The notes under the pieces were generated by a model. That model worked only from the letters and a program-made list of their open reading frames with translations. It was not told the DNA's origin and searched no databases. DNA of 64,000 nt, taken from assembly GCF_029870595.1 (NCBI RefSeq), contig NZ_JAPDIR010000006.1, positions 157,362-221,361 on the forward strand, written 5' to 3'. Position numbers and translations under genes: made by a program. The stretch is from Sphingomonas sp. CBMAI 2297. GTDB lineage: Bacteria; Pseudomonadota; Alphaproteobacteria; Sphingomonadales; Sphingomonadaceae. The first letter of the stretch is position 1, and each line of letters starts with the position of its first letter. Of this stretch, positions 34,781 through 43,435 are shown piece after piece.

Positions 34781-35593
34781 GTGAAGCGCCTGGTCGCCTT
34801 CGATCTCGACGGCACGCTCGCCGAGAGCAAGCAGGCGCTCACGCGCGACATGGCCGATATGCTGGCACGGCTGCTCACGGTCGCCGACGCCGCCGTGATC
34901 TCGGGCGGCGACTGGCCGCAGTTCCGAAAGCAAGTGGCGGAGCAATTGCCCGCCGGCACCCGGCGGGAAAGCCTGTGGCTGATGCCGACGACCGGCACCA
35001 AGCTCTATCGCTATGCCGGCGAATGGCGCGAAATCTATGCCGAGCGCTTCAGCGACGCCGAACGCGCGGCAATCCACGCCGCGTTCGATCGGGCGCTGGC
35101 CAGGGTCGCCCTTCCGGCGGAGAGGATCTGGGGCGAGCGGATCGAGGATCGCGGCAGCCAGTTCACCTTTTCCGGGCTCGGCCAGCAGGCACCGCTGGCG
35201 GCCAAGGCCGCATGGGATCCCGACCGGCGCAAGCGCGCCGCCCTGCAGGCCGAGCTGCAGCGCCTGCTGCCCGATCTGTCGATCCGGCTCGGCGGCACGA
35301 CCTCCATCGACGTGACGCGCCGCGGCATCGACAAGGCGCATGGCCTGGAACGGCTCGCCAAGGAGAGCGGCATTCCCATCGCCGACATGCTGTTCGTCGG
35401 CGATGCCCTGTATCCCGGCGGCAATGACGAACCCGCGCGCCGGACCGGCGTCGACGCCATCCAGGTCCGCGACCCCGCCGAGACCCGCACCGTCATCGCC
35501 ACCGTCATCGCCTGCCTGCACGCGCCGGCGGCCCCGCTCGCCAGCGCCACACGCCACTCGGCGGGCGGAAATCGCGGCCCCCAAGGAATTTGA
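34781..35593 (+). CDS. HAD-IIB hydrolase, phosphomannomutase/sugar-phosphatase-like
   Basis: The 270-residue protein starts VKRLVAFDLDGTLAES, with the nucleophile Asp8 and acid Asp10 of HAD enzymes. It then has the IIB-cap signatures TGTKLYRY and EDRGSQFTFSGLGQQAPL, AAWDPDRRKR, GGTTSIDVTRRGIDKAHGLERL and the final metal motif FVGDALYPGGNDEP. This block set is shared with eukaryotic-type phosphomannomutases and bacterial sugar phosphatases. Start is GTG at 34781 with CCGGAG upstream; the frame is open further upstream but is not protein-like. It stands alone before the flagellar genes. Confidence 0.85.
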   Translation: MKRLVAFDLDGTLAESKQALTRDMADMLARLLTVADAAVISGGDWPQFRKQVAEQLPAGTRRESLWLMPTTGTKLYRYAGEWREIYAERFSDAERAAIHAAFDRALARVALPAERIWGERIEDRGSQFTFSGLGQQAPLAAKAAWDPDRRKRAALQAELQRLLPDLSIRLGGTTSIDVTRRGIDKAHGLERLAKESGIPIADMLFVGDALYPGGNDEPARRTGVDAIQVRDPAETRTVIATVIACLHAPAAPLASATRHSAGGNRGPQGI

Positions 35594-35660
35594 ACCAAAG
35601 TCGTTGAATTCAAAGCTATTTGCTTTGGCCCCTACGCGCGCGGAATTATGGTTAACGAAT

Positions 35661-35687
35661 CCGTGCCAAGGCATCGATTCGGCACGG
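35661..35687. promoter_or_regulatory. Inverted repeat upstream of fliQ
   Basis: CCGTGCC (35661-35667) is complementary to GGCACGG (35681-35687) across 13 bp, 26 bp before the fliQ start. It lies in the only non-coding stretch before the fliQRflhBA operon, so it may be an operator or a 5'-leader hairpin. No sigma-54 -24/-12 pair could be placed convincingly. Confidence 0.35.
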
Positions 35688-35712
35688 CAATCGGAAAATC
35701 CGGGGGGATTTC

Positions 35713-35982
35713 GTGGAAGCCGATCGCGCGCTCAACTTGCTCGACGACATGTTGTGGAATTGCCTGATCGTCGCGGGGCCGGTATTGCTCGCCACGCTCG
35801 TCGTCGGGGTGCTGATCAGCATCTTGCAGGTCGCGACGCAGATGCAGGAAATGACGCTGAGCTACGTGCCCAAGCTGCTGGTGGCGGCGATGCTGCTCAT
35901 CCTGCTCGGCCCCTGGATGATCGCGCGCATCACTGATTTCGCGCGCGGTCTGTACCTGGTGATCCCCACTCTCGCGAGCTGA
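35713..35982 (+). CDS. fliQ: Flagellar export apparatus protein FliQ
   Basis: FliQ is a small inner-membrane subunit of the flagellar type III export gate. The 89-residue protein has two hydrophobic helices ([20 protein letters not shown] and [20 protein letters not shown]) joined by the characteristic [17 protein letters not shown] loop. Start is GTG with a GGGGGG purine stretch upstream. It is the first gene of the plus-strand fliQ-fliR-flhB-flhA operon, and fliR follows after 2 bp. fliP lies in the opposite-strand operon, so the usual fliPQR order is split. Confidence 0.95.
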   Translation: MEADRALNLLDDMLWNCLIVAGPVLLATLVVGVLISILQVATQMQEMTLSYVPKLLVAAMLLILLGPWMIARITDFARGLYLVIPTLAS

Positions 35983-35984
35983 TC

Positions 35985-36740
35985 ATGGGCGACCTGACCG
36001 ACCAGGCGGTGGCGGTGCTGCTGCTGAGCTTGCGCATCGCGCCGACGCTGAGCTTCGCCCAGCCCTTCACGCTGCTGCGCATTCCGGCGATGGTGCGGCT
36101 GATCCTGGCGATCGCGCTTTCCGCCTGGCTCGTCTCCGGCAATCCGGACGCGACCTGGCGCGCGCCCTTCTGGGATGCCGGCCTGCCCGTGGTCGTGCTG
36201 GGCGAGCTTTTCCTGGGCGTGTCGCTCGCGCTCGCGCTCCAGCTCGCCTTCGCGGCCCTGCTCACCGCGGGGCGGGCGATCGATATCCAGGCGGGGTTCG
36301 GCCTGGCCGTGCTGGTCGATCCCACCACGCGCGCGCAGATGCCGCTGGCGGGCACGCTGCTCGCCTATGCCGGCGCCGCGATCTTCTTCGCGATCGGCGC
36401 GCCCGAGGACCTGCTCGCGATCTGGGCCGCCTCGGTCGAGAAAGTGCCGCTCGGCGCCGCGAGCCTGGGCGGCGATCCGGCGCCGCTGATCGAATATATG
36501 GGCACGGTGTTCCTGATGGCGATCGGGCTGGCGGGGATCGTGCTGCTGGTGCTGTTCCTGCTCGACCTGATCGTCGCCTTCCTCTCGCGCACTCTGCCAC
36601 AGATGAACGTGCTGCTCCTGGGGTTCCAGGTGAAGGCGCTCGCCACCATCGCGGCGCTGCCGCTCGCCCTGTCCTTCTCCGGCGCGCTCTTCGCCCGGCT
36701 GATGCGGACCGCGCTCGAAACCATGCCGCGGCTGATCTGA
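35985..36740 (+). CDS. fliR: Flagellar export apparatus protein FliR
   Basis: The 251-residue inner-membrane protein has about six hydrophobic segments and the FliR features RIAPTLSFAQPFTLLRIPAM, LGELFLGVSLALALQLAFAAL, GRAIDIQAGFGLAVLVDP and LPQMNVLLLGFQVKAL. With FliP and FliQ it forms the export gate core. It lies 2 bp after fliQ and 1 bp before flhB. Confidence 0.95.
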   Translation: MGDLTDQAVAVLLLSLRIAPTLSFAQPFTLLRIPAMVRLILAIALSAWLVSGNPDATWRAPFWDAGLPVVVLGELFLGVSLALALQLAFAALLTAGRAIDIQAGFGLAVLVDPTTRAQMPLAGTLLAYAGAAIFFAIGAPEDLLAIWAASVEKVPLGAASLGGDPAPLIEYMGTVFLMAIGLAGIVLLVLFLLDLIVAFLSRTLPQMNVLLLGFQVKALATIAALPLALSFSGALFARLMRTALETMPRLI

Positions 36741-36741
36741 C

Positions 36742-37815
36742 ATGGCCGAGCAGGAACAGAATCGCAGCGAGGCGCCGACCCCCTTCAAGCTGAAGAAGGC
36801 GCGCGAGAAGGGCATGGTCGCGCGCAGCGCCGAACTGGGCTTTCTGGGCGGCCTGATCGCGCTGGCGGGCTTCGGCGCGGTGGCCGGGCCGGCCATGGTC
36901 GGCGAGATCGCCGAGCTGATGCGCAAGGCCTTTTCCGCCGGCATCGACCGGGCGGGCGATCCCGAACAGGCCCAGGCGATGATCGGCACCATCGCCTGGG
37001 CGGCGATCCAGCCGCTCGCGCTGCTGGGCGGCACGATCATGGCGGTGGTGATCTTCCTCGAGATCCTCCAGCTGCGCGGGCTGATCTTCACCACCCAGCC
37101 GCTCAAGCCGGACTTCAACCGGCTCAACCCGGCCACCGGCCTCAAGCGGCTCTTCTCGATGCGGATGCTGAAGGAGACGCTGAAGACGGTGCTCAAGTCC
37201 GCGGTCTATGCGATCGCCGCCTGGTTCGTCGTCAAGGACGCGATCGCCCGCTTCGCGATCGCCGCGAGCGACGGCGAGCGGCTGGCCGAGGCGCTTGCCG
37301 GCGCGGGGCTGCGGCTGGTCTTCGTGTTCATCGCGATCGCGATCGGCTTCGTGATCCTCGACCAGGTGCTGGTCCGCGGCGAGTTCCTCAAGCAGATGCG
37401 GATGAGCCGCCGCGAAGTGACGCGCGAGGCCAAGGATCGCGAGGGCGATCCGCGCATCAAGCAGAAGCGCAAGCAGCTCCATGCCGAGTTCGCCAAGCAG
37501 AGCGAAGGCATGGGGGCGTTGCCGGGGTCGGACCTGGTGGTGGTCAATCCCGAGCATTTCGCCGTGGCGCTGCGCTACGATGCCGGGCGGATGATCGCGC
37601 CCGAGGTCTCGGCCAAGGGCCGCAACCGCTTCGCGCTGGCGATCAAGGACGAGGCGTTCCGCCTGGGCATCCCCATCGTCGAGCGGCCGCCGCTGGCGCG
37701 CGCCCTCTTCCGCGCCTGCCAGGCGGGCAGCGCGATCCCCCCTTCCACCTATGAGGCAGTGGCGGAGCTCTACATCGCGCTCCGCCGCGCCTCGCATGCT
37801 CCGGAAACCGCATGA
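36742..37815 (+). CDS. flhB: Flagellar export switch protein FlhB with variant NPEH site
   Basis: FlhB controls the switch from hook to filament export. The 357-residue protein starts AEQEQNRSEAPTPFKLKKAR, has four membrane helices in residues 30-215 and a cytoplasmic domain beginning MSRREVTREAKDREGDP. The autocleavage site, NPTH in nearly all well-studied FlhB, reads NPEH here (residues 269-272, within VVVNPEHFAVALRYD, bases 37546-37557). Asn and Pro, between which cleavage occurs, are kept, but Thr is replaced by Glu. The stop overlaps flhA as ATGA. Confidence 0.95.
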   Translation: MAEQEQNRSEAPTPFKLKKAREKGMVARSAELGFLGGLIALAGFGAVAGPAMVGEIAELMRKAFSAGIDRAGDPEQAQAMIGTIAWAAIQPLALLGGTIMAVVIFLEILQLRGLIFTTQPLKPDFNRLNPATGLKRLFSMRMLKETLKTVLKSAVYAIAAWFVVKDAIARFAIAASDGERLAEALAGAGLRLVFVFIAIAIGFVILDQVLVRGEFLKQMRMSRREVTREAKDREGDPRIKQKRKQLHAEFAKQSEGMGALPGSDLVVVNPEHFAVALRYDAGRMIAPEVSAKGRNRFALAIKDEAFRLGIPIVERPPLARALFRACQAGSAIPPSTYEAVAELYIALRRASHAPETA

Positions 37816-39842
37816 TGTTCGACAAGCTGTTCCGCAACCAGAAGGACCTGGCGCTCGTCGGGGCCACGATCGCGATCCTGGTGATCCTGTTCGTGCCGAT
37901 CCCGCCGGCCTTTCTCGACCTGGCGATCATCCTCAATTTCGGTCTGGGCCTGTCGATCATGCTGCTGACCTTCTATGTCGGCAAGCCGGTGGAATTCTCC
38001 ACCTTCCCTTCGCTGCTGCTCGTCGCGACGCTCTACCGCCTGTCGCTCAATGTCGCCGCGACCCGCCTCATCCTGACCGGCGGCAGCGCCGGCGACGTGA
38101 TCGGATCGATCGGCGCCTTCGCGGTGCAGGGCAATTTCGTGATCGGCCTGGTCGTGTTCGCGATCCTGGTGGTCGTCCAATATGTCGTGGTCACCAGCGG
38201 CGCCCAGCGCGTCTCCGAAGTCGCCGCGCGCTTCACGCTGGATTCGATGCCCGGCCAACAGATGAGCATCGATGCCGATCTCAACATGGGCCTGATCGAC
38301 CAGAAGGAAGCGGTGCGCCGGCGCGAGGAGCTGGAAAAGGAAGCCAGCTTCTACGGCGCGATGGACGGCGCGTCGAAGTTCGTGAAGGGCGATGCGATCG
38401 CCGGCATCATCATCCTGCTGATCAACATCATCGCCGGCTGGGTCGTCGGCGTCAGCCAGATGGGCATGGAATGGCCCGAGGCGCTGCAGCATTTCACGCT
38501 GCTCACCATCGGCGACGGCATCGCCACCCAGCTGCCCGCGCTGATCATCTCGATCGCCACCGGCATCATCGTCACGCGGTCCGCGGCGGACCGGCAGCTT
38601 TCCACCGAAGTCTTCCGCCAGCTCGCGTCCGAACCGCGCATCCCGCTGATCGTCGCGGCGGTGCTGCTCGCGCTGATGCTGATGCCGGGCATGCCCAAAT
38701 GGCCGATCCTGCTGATCGGCGCGGCGGCCGGGCTCGCCTGGTGGCGCCTGCGCCGCCGCGCCGCCGCGCAGGGCGGCGCGGGCGACGACGCCGCCGGCGA
38801 GACGATGGCCTCGGGCACGGCGCCGGTGCCCGCGGTCGAGATCCGCTTCGGCGCCGAGCTCGGACAGGCCTGGGAAAAGGAAGGCGCCATCATCCTCGAG
38901 CGCCTGGCCGGACTGCGGCGCGCGCAGGAGCAGGAGCTCGGCATCGGCTTTCCGGCGGTCAAGCTCGTCGACGGCCAGGGGCTGGGCAGCTTCGAATATG
39001 AGGTGCGGCTGTTCGGCTCCCGCTACGGCGCGGCCGAAGTACGACCCGAGCGCGTGCTGGCAATCGCCAACCAGGGCGCCAAGGCTAGGCTGGCCGGCGA
39101 GGAAACGGTGGACCCGGCCTTCGGCATGCCTGCCTTCTGGATCGCCGAGGGCGAGACCCAGGCCGCGCGCGAAGCGGGCTATACGATCATCGATCCGATC
39201 ACGCTGATGGTCACGCATTTCGGCGAGATCGTGCGCGGCGAGACCTCGACCCTGCTCACCCGCGCCACCGTCGCCGGGCTGCTGAACGAAGTGCGCGAGC
39301 GCCAGCCCGGACTGGTCGAGGACCTGATCCCCAACACGCTGACGCTTTCCGACGTGCAGCGCGTGCTGCAGAATCTGCTCGGCGAAGGCGTTTCGATCGC
39401 CAATCTCGACCTGATCGTCGAGCATCTTGTCGACCTGGCCCGCATCCAGAAGGATCCGATCGAGCTGACCGAGCAGATCCGCCAGCGGATGAGCTACGCC
39501 ATCTGCCACCAGCTGCGCGGCAGCCATGGCGATCTCGCGGTGCTCAGCCTCGATCCGCGCGTGGAGAACCAGATCGTCGCCAGCATCGGCGCGAATGCGG
39601 GGCACAGCTCGCTCGCGGTCGAGCCGCGCCTGGCCGAGCAGATCATCCGCCGCCTCGCCCCGATGAGCGAGGAGATGTTCCGCCAGGGCCGCGCCCCGGT
39701 GCTGCTGTGCGGCGGCGAGATCCGTCGCCATCTGAAGAACCTCACCCGCCGCAGCATCCCCAAGCTCTCGATCCTGTCGGTGAGCGAGATCCCGATGCGC
39801 GTGAATCTGAAGTCGTTCGACGTGGTCCGGCTGGAAGGGTGA
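37812..39842 (+). CDS. flhA: Flagellar export protein FlhA
   Basis: FlhA is the large export-gate component that receives substrates and chaperones. The 676-residue protein has eight membrane helices in roughly the first 300 residues, with the family blocks VEFSTFPSLLLVATLYRLSLN, RVSEVAARFTLDSMPGQQM and the cytoplasmic loop MSIDADLNMGLIDQKEA. The C-terminal cytoplasmic domain ends IPKLSILSVSEIPMRVNLKSF. Length is normal. It starts inside the flhB stop and ends the plus-strand flagellar operon. Confidence 0.96.
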   Translation: MMFDKLFRNQKDLALVGATIAILVILFVPIPPAFLDLAIILNFGLGLSIMLLTFYVGKPVEFSTFPSLLLVATLYRLSLNVAATRLILTGGSAGDVIGSIGAFAVQGNFVIGLVVFAILVVVQYVVVTSGAQRVSEVAARFTLDSMPGQQMSIDADLNMGLIDQKEAVRRREELEKEASFYGAMDGASKFVKGDAIAGIIILLINIIAGWVVGVSQMGMEWPEALQHFTLLTIGDGIATQLPALIISIATGIIVTRSAADRQLSTEVFRQLASEPRIPLIVAAVLLALMLMPGMPKWPILLIGAAAGLAWWRLRRRAAAQGGAGDDAAGETMASGTAPVPAVEIRFGAELGQAWEKEGAIILERLAGLRRAQEQELGIGFPAVKLVDGQGLGSFEYEVRLFGSRYGAAEVRPERVLAIANQGAKARLAGEETVDPAFGMPAFWIAEGETQAAREAGYTIIDPITLMVTHFGEIVRGETSTLLTRATVAGLLNEVRERQPGLVEDLIPNTLTLSDVQRVLQNLLGEGVSIANLDLIVEHLVDLARIQKDPIELTEQIRQRMSYAICHQLRGSHGDLAVLSLDPRVENQIVASIGANAGHSSLAVEPRLAEQIIRRLAPMSEEMFRQGRAPVLLCGGEIRRHLKNLTRRSIPKLSILSVSEIPMRVNLKSFDVVRLEG

Positions 39843-39855
39843 GCCCAGGCGCCCG

Positions 39856-39881
39856 GCCGTCCCCGCCCGCCCGGGGATGGC
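39856..39881. terminator. GC hairpin between the convergent flagellar operons
   Basis: GCCGTCCCC (39856-39864) pairs with GGGGATGGC (39873-39881) with one wobble. It lies between the ends of flhA (plus) and the TPR gene (minus), where a bidirectional terminator is expected. No T-tract is seen. Confidence 0.4.
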
Positions 39882-39924
39882 GGGGTTTCGCGGGGGTCAT
39901 GGGTTCGCCGGTGGAGTCCGGACC

Positions 39925-41046
39925 CTAGCGCGCGCCCAGCTTGGCCAGCGAATGGGCCAGCGTCTTGCCATCGGCGCCGATCGGCGTGTGGAGCGCGGTC
40001 TCGAAGATCGTGGCGGCGCGCGCACTATTCCCCTCGCCTGCCGCGATCAGCATCGAGGCGAGCGCGGCCGAAAAGCTCTCGCGGTCCAGCCGCAGCGCGA
40101 TCGCGGTGCGCCGGCGCGCCTCCTCGACATGGCCGTCGAGCAGCTCGACCACTGCGATCGAGCCCTGCGCCTCGCCGAAATTGTCGTCGAGCGCCAGCGC
40201 CTTCTCGAAGCGGGCGCGACCGGCGACGCGGTCGCCGGCCAGGACATGGGCCCAGCCCGCCGCGATCCACGAGCCGAGATGCGTGCCGAACATCTCGGCG
40301 CCCTTGTCGAGATCGCGCGCCGCCTCCGCCTGGTCGCCGCCCAGCATGCGCGTGAGCCCCAGCCCGATCCAGGCACGGGGAGCGCCGGGCGCGCGGGCGA
40401 GCGCCGCCTCGAACAGCTCCGCCGCGGCCGTGGGATCGTCCTCGCTGAGCGCCAGCGTGCCGAGCGTGGTGAGGGCATCGGGATGATCGCCCGCCATCCG
40501 CGCCGTGCGCGCCGCGAGATCGGTGTCCTCGATATCGATCGCGAGCGTCGAGACGATGGCGTTGAGCCCGCGATGCTCGGGATGGAGCGAGATCAGCGTG
40601 CGGGCGCGCTCTCCGGCAAGGTCGAACTGGCCGAGCTGGTGCAGCAGCTGCACTTCAAGCTGCGCGGCCTGGGGCAACGCGGCGCTGGTCGCCGTGTCGA
40701 GCGCCGCCAGCGCCTCGTCGAAGCGCTTGGCCATGGCGAGCGACCAGGCAAGGTTGAAGCGCACCGGCGGCGCGTCCGCGCCTCCGGCGAGCAGGGCCGC
40801 GTAAAGGTCGGCGGCACGCGTCCAGTCGAGCCGGCGCATCGCCACAAGTCCGGCCAGATGCTGGGCCTGGGGCGTCAACGGCCGCAGCCGGGCGTGGCGA
40901 TCGAGCAGCTCCTCGGCGGCATCGAAGCGCTCTTCGGCGAAGGCGGCTTCCGCGGCATTGGCGATCAGCGCGACATTGTCCGGATCCTCAGCCAGCAATG
41001 CCGCGAGGCGATCGTGGCGGCTCTGTGCGGCGGCGGTCTGGTTCAT
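39925..41046 (-). CDS. Tetratricopeptide-repeat protein at the end of the flagellar operon
   Basis: The 373-residue protein is built of TPR-like helical pairs throughout (for example FDAAEELLDRHARLRPLTPQ, AAELFEAALARAPGAPRAWI, RFEKALALDDNFGEAQGSIA). No signal peptide or catalytic motif is present, so it is probably a cytoplasmic scaffold. Its start overlaps the stop of the 117-residue gene by four bases (ATGA). It is the last gene of the 24-gene minus-strand flagellar run. Its role in flagellar assembly or glycosylation is unknown. Confidence 0.85.
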   Translation of the reverse strand: MNQTAAAQSRHDRLAALLAEDPDNVALIANAAEAAFAEERFDAAEELLDRHARLRPLTPQAQHLAGLVAMRRLDWTRAADLYAALLAGGADAPPVRFNLAWSLAMAKRFDEALAALDTATSAALPQAAQLEVQLLHQLGQFDLAGERARTLISLHPEHRGLNAIVSTLAIDIEDTDLAARTARMAGDHPDALTTLGTLALSEDDPTAAAELFEAALARAPGAPRAWIGLGLTRMLGGDQAEAARDLDKGAEMFGTHLGSWIAAGWAHVLAGDRVAGRARFEKALALDDNFGEAQGSIAVVELLDGHVEEARRRTAIALRLDRESFSAALASMLIAAGEGNSARAATIFETALHTPIGADGKTLAHSLAKLGAR

Positions 41047-41396
41047 GCTCGAGATTCCCTCAACTGGGCCAGGGCCCGGTCCATCAATTGGCGCCCTTCG
41101 GGCGTCTCGCCGATCATCCGGCTGACCTGATCGACGATCGCGATCAGTGCCGGATCGTTCCCCACCGCTTCGCCGAATTGCTCGGCAAGCAGCCCGCGGA
41201 CCATCGCCCGGCGCAGCTCCTCCTCATCCAGCGTGTCGAGCGCCGCCAGCGCGCGGACCCGGTCGAGCGGGCGCGCGGACGCTGCCTCGGCGCGGGAGGT
41301 CCGGCCCTGCCGCGCCGTGCCGCGGTTGCGGCTGGTCCGCTGCAGCTGCTCGTGCAGGAGCAGCAGCACCTGATCGACATTGCCGATGCGAGTCAT
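41043..41396 (-). CDS. Hypothetical helical protein in the flagellar operon
   Basis: The 117-residue protein starts MTRIGNVDQVLLLLHEQLQR and ends VSRMIGETPEGRQLMDRALAQL. It is mostly helical with an Arg/Ala-rich centre, has no membrane segment, and matches no family I recognise. ATG at 41396 is chosen; an upstream in-frame start would overlap the previous gene extensively. It is coupled to the downstream TPR gene by a four-base overlap. Confidence 0.7.
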   Translation of the reverse strand: MTRIGNVDQVLLLLHEQLQRTSRNRGTARQGRTSRAEAASARPLDRVRALAALDTLDEEELRRAMVRGLLAEQFGEAVGNDPALIAIVDQVSRMIGETPEGRQLMDRALAQLRESRA

Positions 41397-41409
41397 GTCG
41401 CGCGCGCGC

Positions 41410-41982
41410 TCAGTGCGAGGTTCCCCGCCCGATCTGGTCGAGCAGGAACGACGTGGCCGAAGCCTCCGCATCGGCGGGCGCGGCCGGTGCCCCGTCGCCG
41501 GCCAGGCGGCTGCATTCGTCGATGATCAGGCGCATGTCGCGGTTCAGCGGCGGATTCTCCTCGTTCACCGCGATCCCTTCGGTCAGCTCGCGGATCGCCT
41601 CGCCGAAATGATCCTGGATCAGGTGCCGCAGCCCCCGGACGAAATGCGCGAGATAATGATCGGACGGCAGCGTATCGAGCGGCTCCCAGGTGGCGAGCGC
41701 ACGCGCCGCCTCGCCCGAGGTCAGCTCGAAGAAGCCGAGCTGGAAACGGGCCAGGGCAAAGTCCGGCGCCAGGGCGACGGCGCGGCTCAGCGCCGCGTGC
41801 GCCTCGATCGGCCGGCCCGATCCGGCGAGCATCGAGCCGCGCAGGAAGTGGAGCCGGGCATCGTCGGGATAGGCTTCGATCAGCCGCTCGGCGAGGCCGA
41901 GCTCGTCCGGCGTGCCCGCATGCATCGCGGCGAGCAGCTGCGCCATCTCCTCGTCACTGCAAAGCGTCATGTCCGTCTCCAT
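41410..41982 (-). CDS. TPR-like hypothetical protein in the flagellar operon
   Basis: The 190-residue protein has TPR-like pairs (LGLAERLIEAYPDDARLHFL, PIEAHAALSRAVALAPDFAL, FGEAIRELTEGIAVNEENPP) and an acidic C-terminus. ATG at 41982 shares a base with the fliA stop (TGATG), so it is translated after sigma-28. A TTG one codon earlier is possible. A chaperone or scaffold role in flagellar export is plausible but unproven. Confidence 0.78.
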   Translation of the reverse strand: METDMTLCSDEEMAQLLAAMHAGTPDELGLAERLIEAYPDDARLHFLRGSMLAGSGRPIEAHAALSRAVALAPDFALARFQLGFFELTSGEAARALATWEPLDTLPSDHYLAHFVRGLRHLIQDHFGEAIRELTEGIAVNEENPPLNRDMRLIIDECSRLAGDGAPAAPADAEASATSFLLDQIGRGTSH

Positions 41983-42725
41983 CAACGATATCCTATCCGT
42001 GTCCGCAGCTTCGCCAGTGCATGGGCGTGGAGCTGCGAGACCCGCCCCTTGGACAGATCGAGCAACTGCGCGATCTGCGAGAAGCTTACGCCGTTCTCAT
42101 AGTGCTGGCGAATGATCGCTGCCTCGCGCTCGGGCAAGCGATCGATCTCGCGGTCGAGCTGGGCGTTGAGCTGGCGCCATGCCAGGCTCTCATAGGCATT
42201 GGGGCGCCGGTCGATCCCGTCCTCGGGCTCCACCAGGCCGGTTCCCTCCAGCATCAGGCCGATCGCGAGCCCGGCGGCGAGGTCGGCGAGCGCGTCGAGC
42301 GGATCGGCCGGGCCGGCCTCCGCCGCGATCGAGCGGAGCCGCTCGGTCTCGATCCGGCGGCGATAGCTATATTGCGCGTCGCTCTCGTTCATCCGGGCGG
42401 CGCCATCCGCGATGCTGCCGATGATCCGGCGCCGCGCGAAGGCGCCGAAGGGAATGCCGCGCAACGGATCGTACCGGTCGATCGCGACCAGCAGCCCCTC
42501 ATAGGCGAACTGCTCCATGTCGTTCAGCTCGACGCCGTTGCGCGGCCGCGCGCGCAGCTGGCGCCGGGCAATGGCGCGCGCCAGCGAGCGATACTGCGTG
42601 AATATCTGCTCCCGGCACCTGAACTCGCGCTCGAAGCGGAATCGCCGCCACAGCGACGCTTCCACCCGCGGGGGCACCAGCAACAGGCCGAGCCCCGAGG
42701 AGGTGCCGCGCCGGCGCTGCTTCAT
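41982..42725 (-). CDS. fliA: Flagellar sigma factor FliA (sigma-28)
   Basis: The 247-residue sigma factor has regions 2-4 of the FliA/WhiG class. Region 2 includes LARAIARRQLR, GVELNDMEQFAYEGLLVAIDRYD and the FGAFARRRIIGSIADGAARMNE block. Region 4 is DRLPEREAAIIRQHYENGVSFSQ and IAQLLDLSKGRVSQLHAHAL. It directs late flagellar genes such as flagellin, which are not in the window. It overlaps fliP by four bases. A basic N-terminal extension (MKQRRRGTSSG) is present. Confidence 0.92.
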   Translation of the reverse strand: MKQRRRGTSSGLGLLLVPPRVEASLWRRFRFEREFRCREQIFTQYRSLARAIARRQLRARPRNGVELNDMEQFAYEGLLVAIDRYDPLRGIPFGAFARRRIIGSIADGAARMNESDAQYSYRRRIETERLRSIAAEAGPADPLDALADLAAGLAIGLMLEGTGLVEPEDGIDRRPNAYESLAWRQLNAQLDREIDRLPEREAAIIRQHYENGVSFSQIAQLLDLSKGRVSQLHAHALAKLRTRIGYR

Positions 42726-43435
42726 CTGAAGCTTCCCAGCACGCCCTGCAGGATCAGCCCCCAGCCGTCGATCAGGACGAACATGAGGATCTTGATCGGC
42801 AGCGAGATCGTCGATGGCGGGACCATCATCATGCCGAGCGCGAGCAGGATCGAGGCGACGACAAGGTCGATCAGCAGGAACGGCAGCAGGATGACGAAGC
42901 CGATGGTGAAGGAAACGCGCAATTCATTGAGAATGAACGCCGGCGTCAGCTTGAGCAGGTCCACCTGCTCGGGCCGGTCGGGCACGGGCGTCTTGGCGAT
43001 CGCATAGATCGCCTCGATGTCGCCGTCGCGGGTCTGGGCGAGCATGAAGTTGCGCAGCGGCCCGCTGCCCTTCTCGATCGCCTGCTCGACAGAGACGCTG
43101 CCGGCCATCAGCGGCTTGAGCGCCTGGCTGTTCACCGCAGTCAATGTCGGCCCCATGGTGAACGCGGTCAGGAACAGCGCAAGGCTGATCAGCACCGGGT
43201 TGGGCGGCGTCTCGGGCATGCCGAAGGCGTGGCGGACCATCGCCAGCACCACGACGATGCGCACGAAGCTGGTCATGCTGATGAAGATCGCCGGGGCGAC
43301 GGCCAGCAGCGTGAGCAGCAGCATGGTGCGCACCAGGTCGGTGCTCATGCCGGGGCCATTGGCGGCGAATGCAGCGGCAGGAGTGAGCAGCGCGGCGGCC
43401 AGCAGGCCGGCCCGGGCGGCGCGGACAGGGCGCAT
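42722..43435 (-). CDS. fliP: Flagellar export apparatus protein FliP
   Basis: The 237-residue protein has a signal sequence (GLLAAALLTPAAAFAANG) and the FliP blocks LLAVAPAIFISMTSFVRIVV, LSLALFLTAFTMGP-like LISLALFLTAFTMGP, AFILNELRVSFTIGFVILLP and MVPPSTISLPIKILMFVLID. It forms the export-gate core with FliQ and FliR. ATG at 43435 overlaps the FliO stop (TGATG). The open frame upstream is a shadow of fliO. Confidence 0.95.
   Translation of the reverse strand: MRPVRAARAGLLAAALLTPAAAFAANGPGMSTDLVRTMLLLTLLAVAPAIFISMTSFVRIVVVLAMVRHAFGMPETPPNPVLISLALFLTAFTMGPTLTAVNSQALKPLMAGSVSVEQAIEKGSGPLRNFMLAQTRDGDIEAIYAIAKTPVPDRPEQVDLLKLTPAFILNELRVSFTIGFVILLPFLLIDLVVASILLALGMMMVPPSTISLPIKILMFVLIDGWGLILQGVLGSFR

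Noticed and set aside
35690..35712. Sigma-54 promoter before fliQ
   Set aside because: GG and GC dinucleotides could not be placed with the required 10-bp spacing.
37770..39731. 653-codon antisense frame over flhA
   Set aside because: flhA is unambiguous; the antisense frame is His/Asp/Arg-rich without structure.
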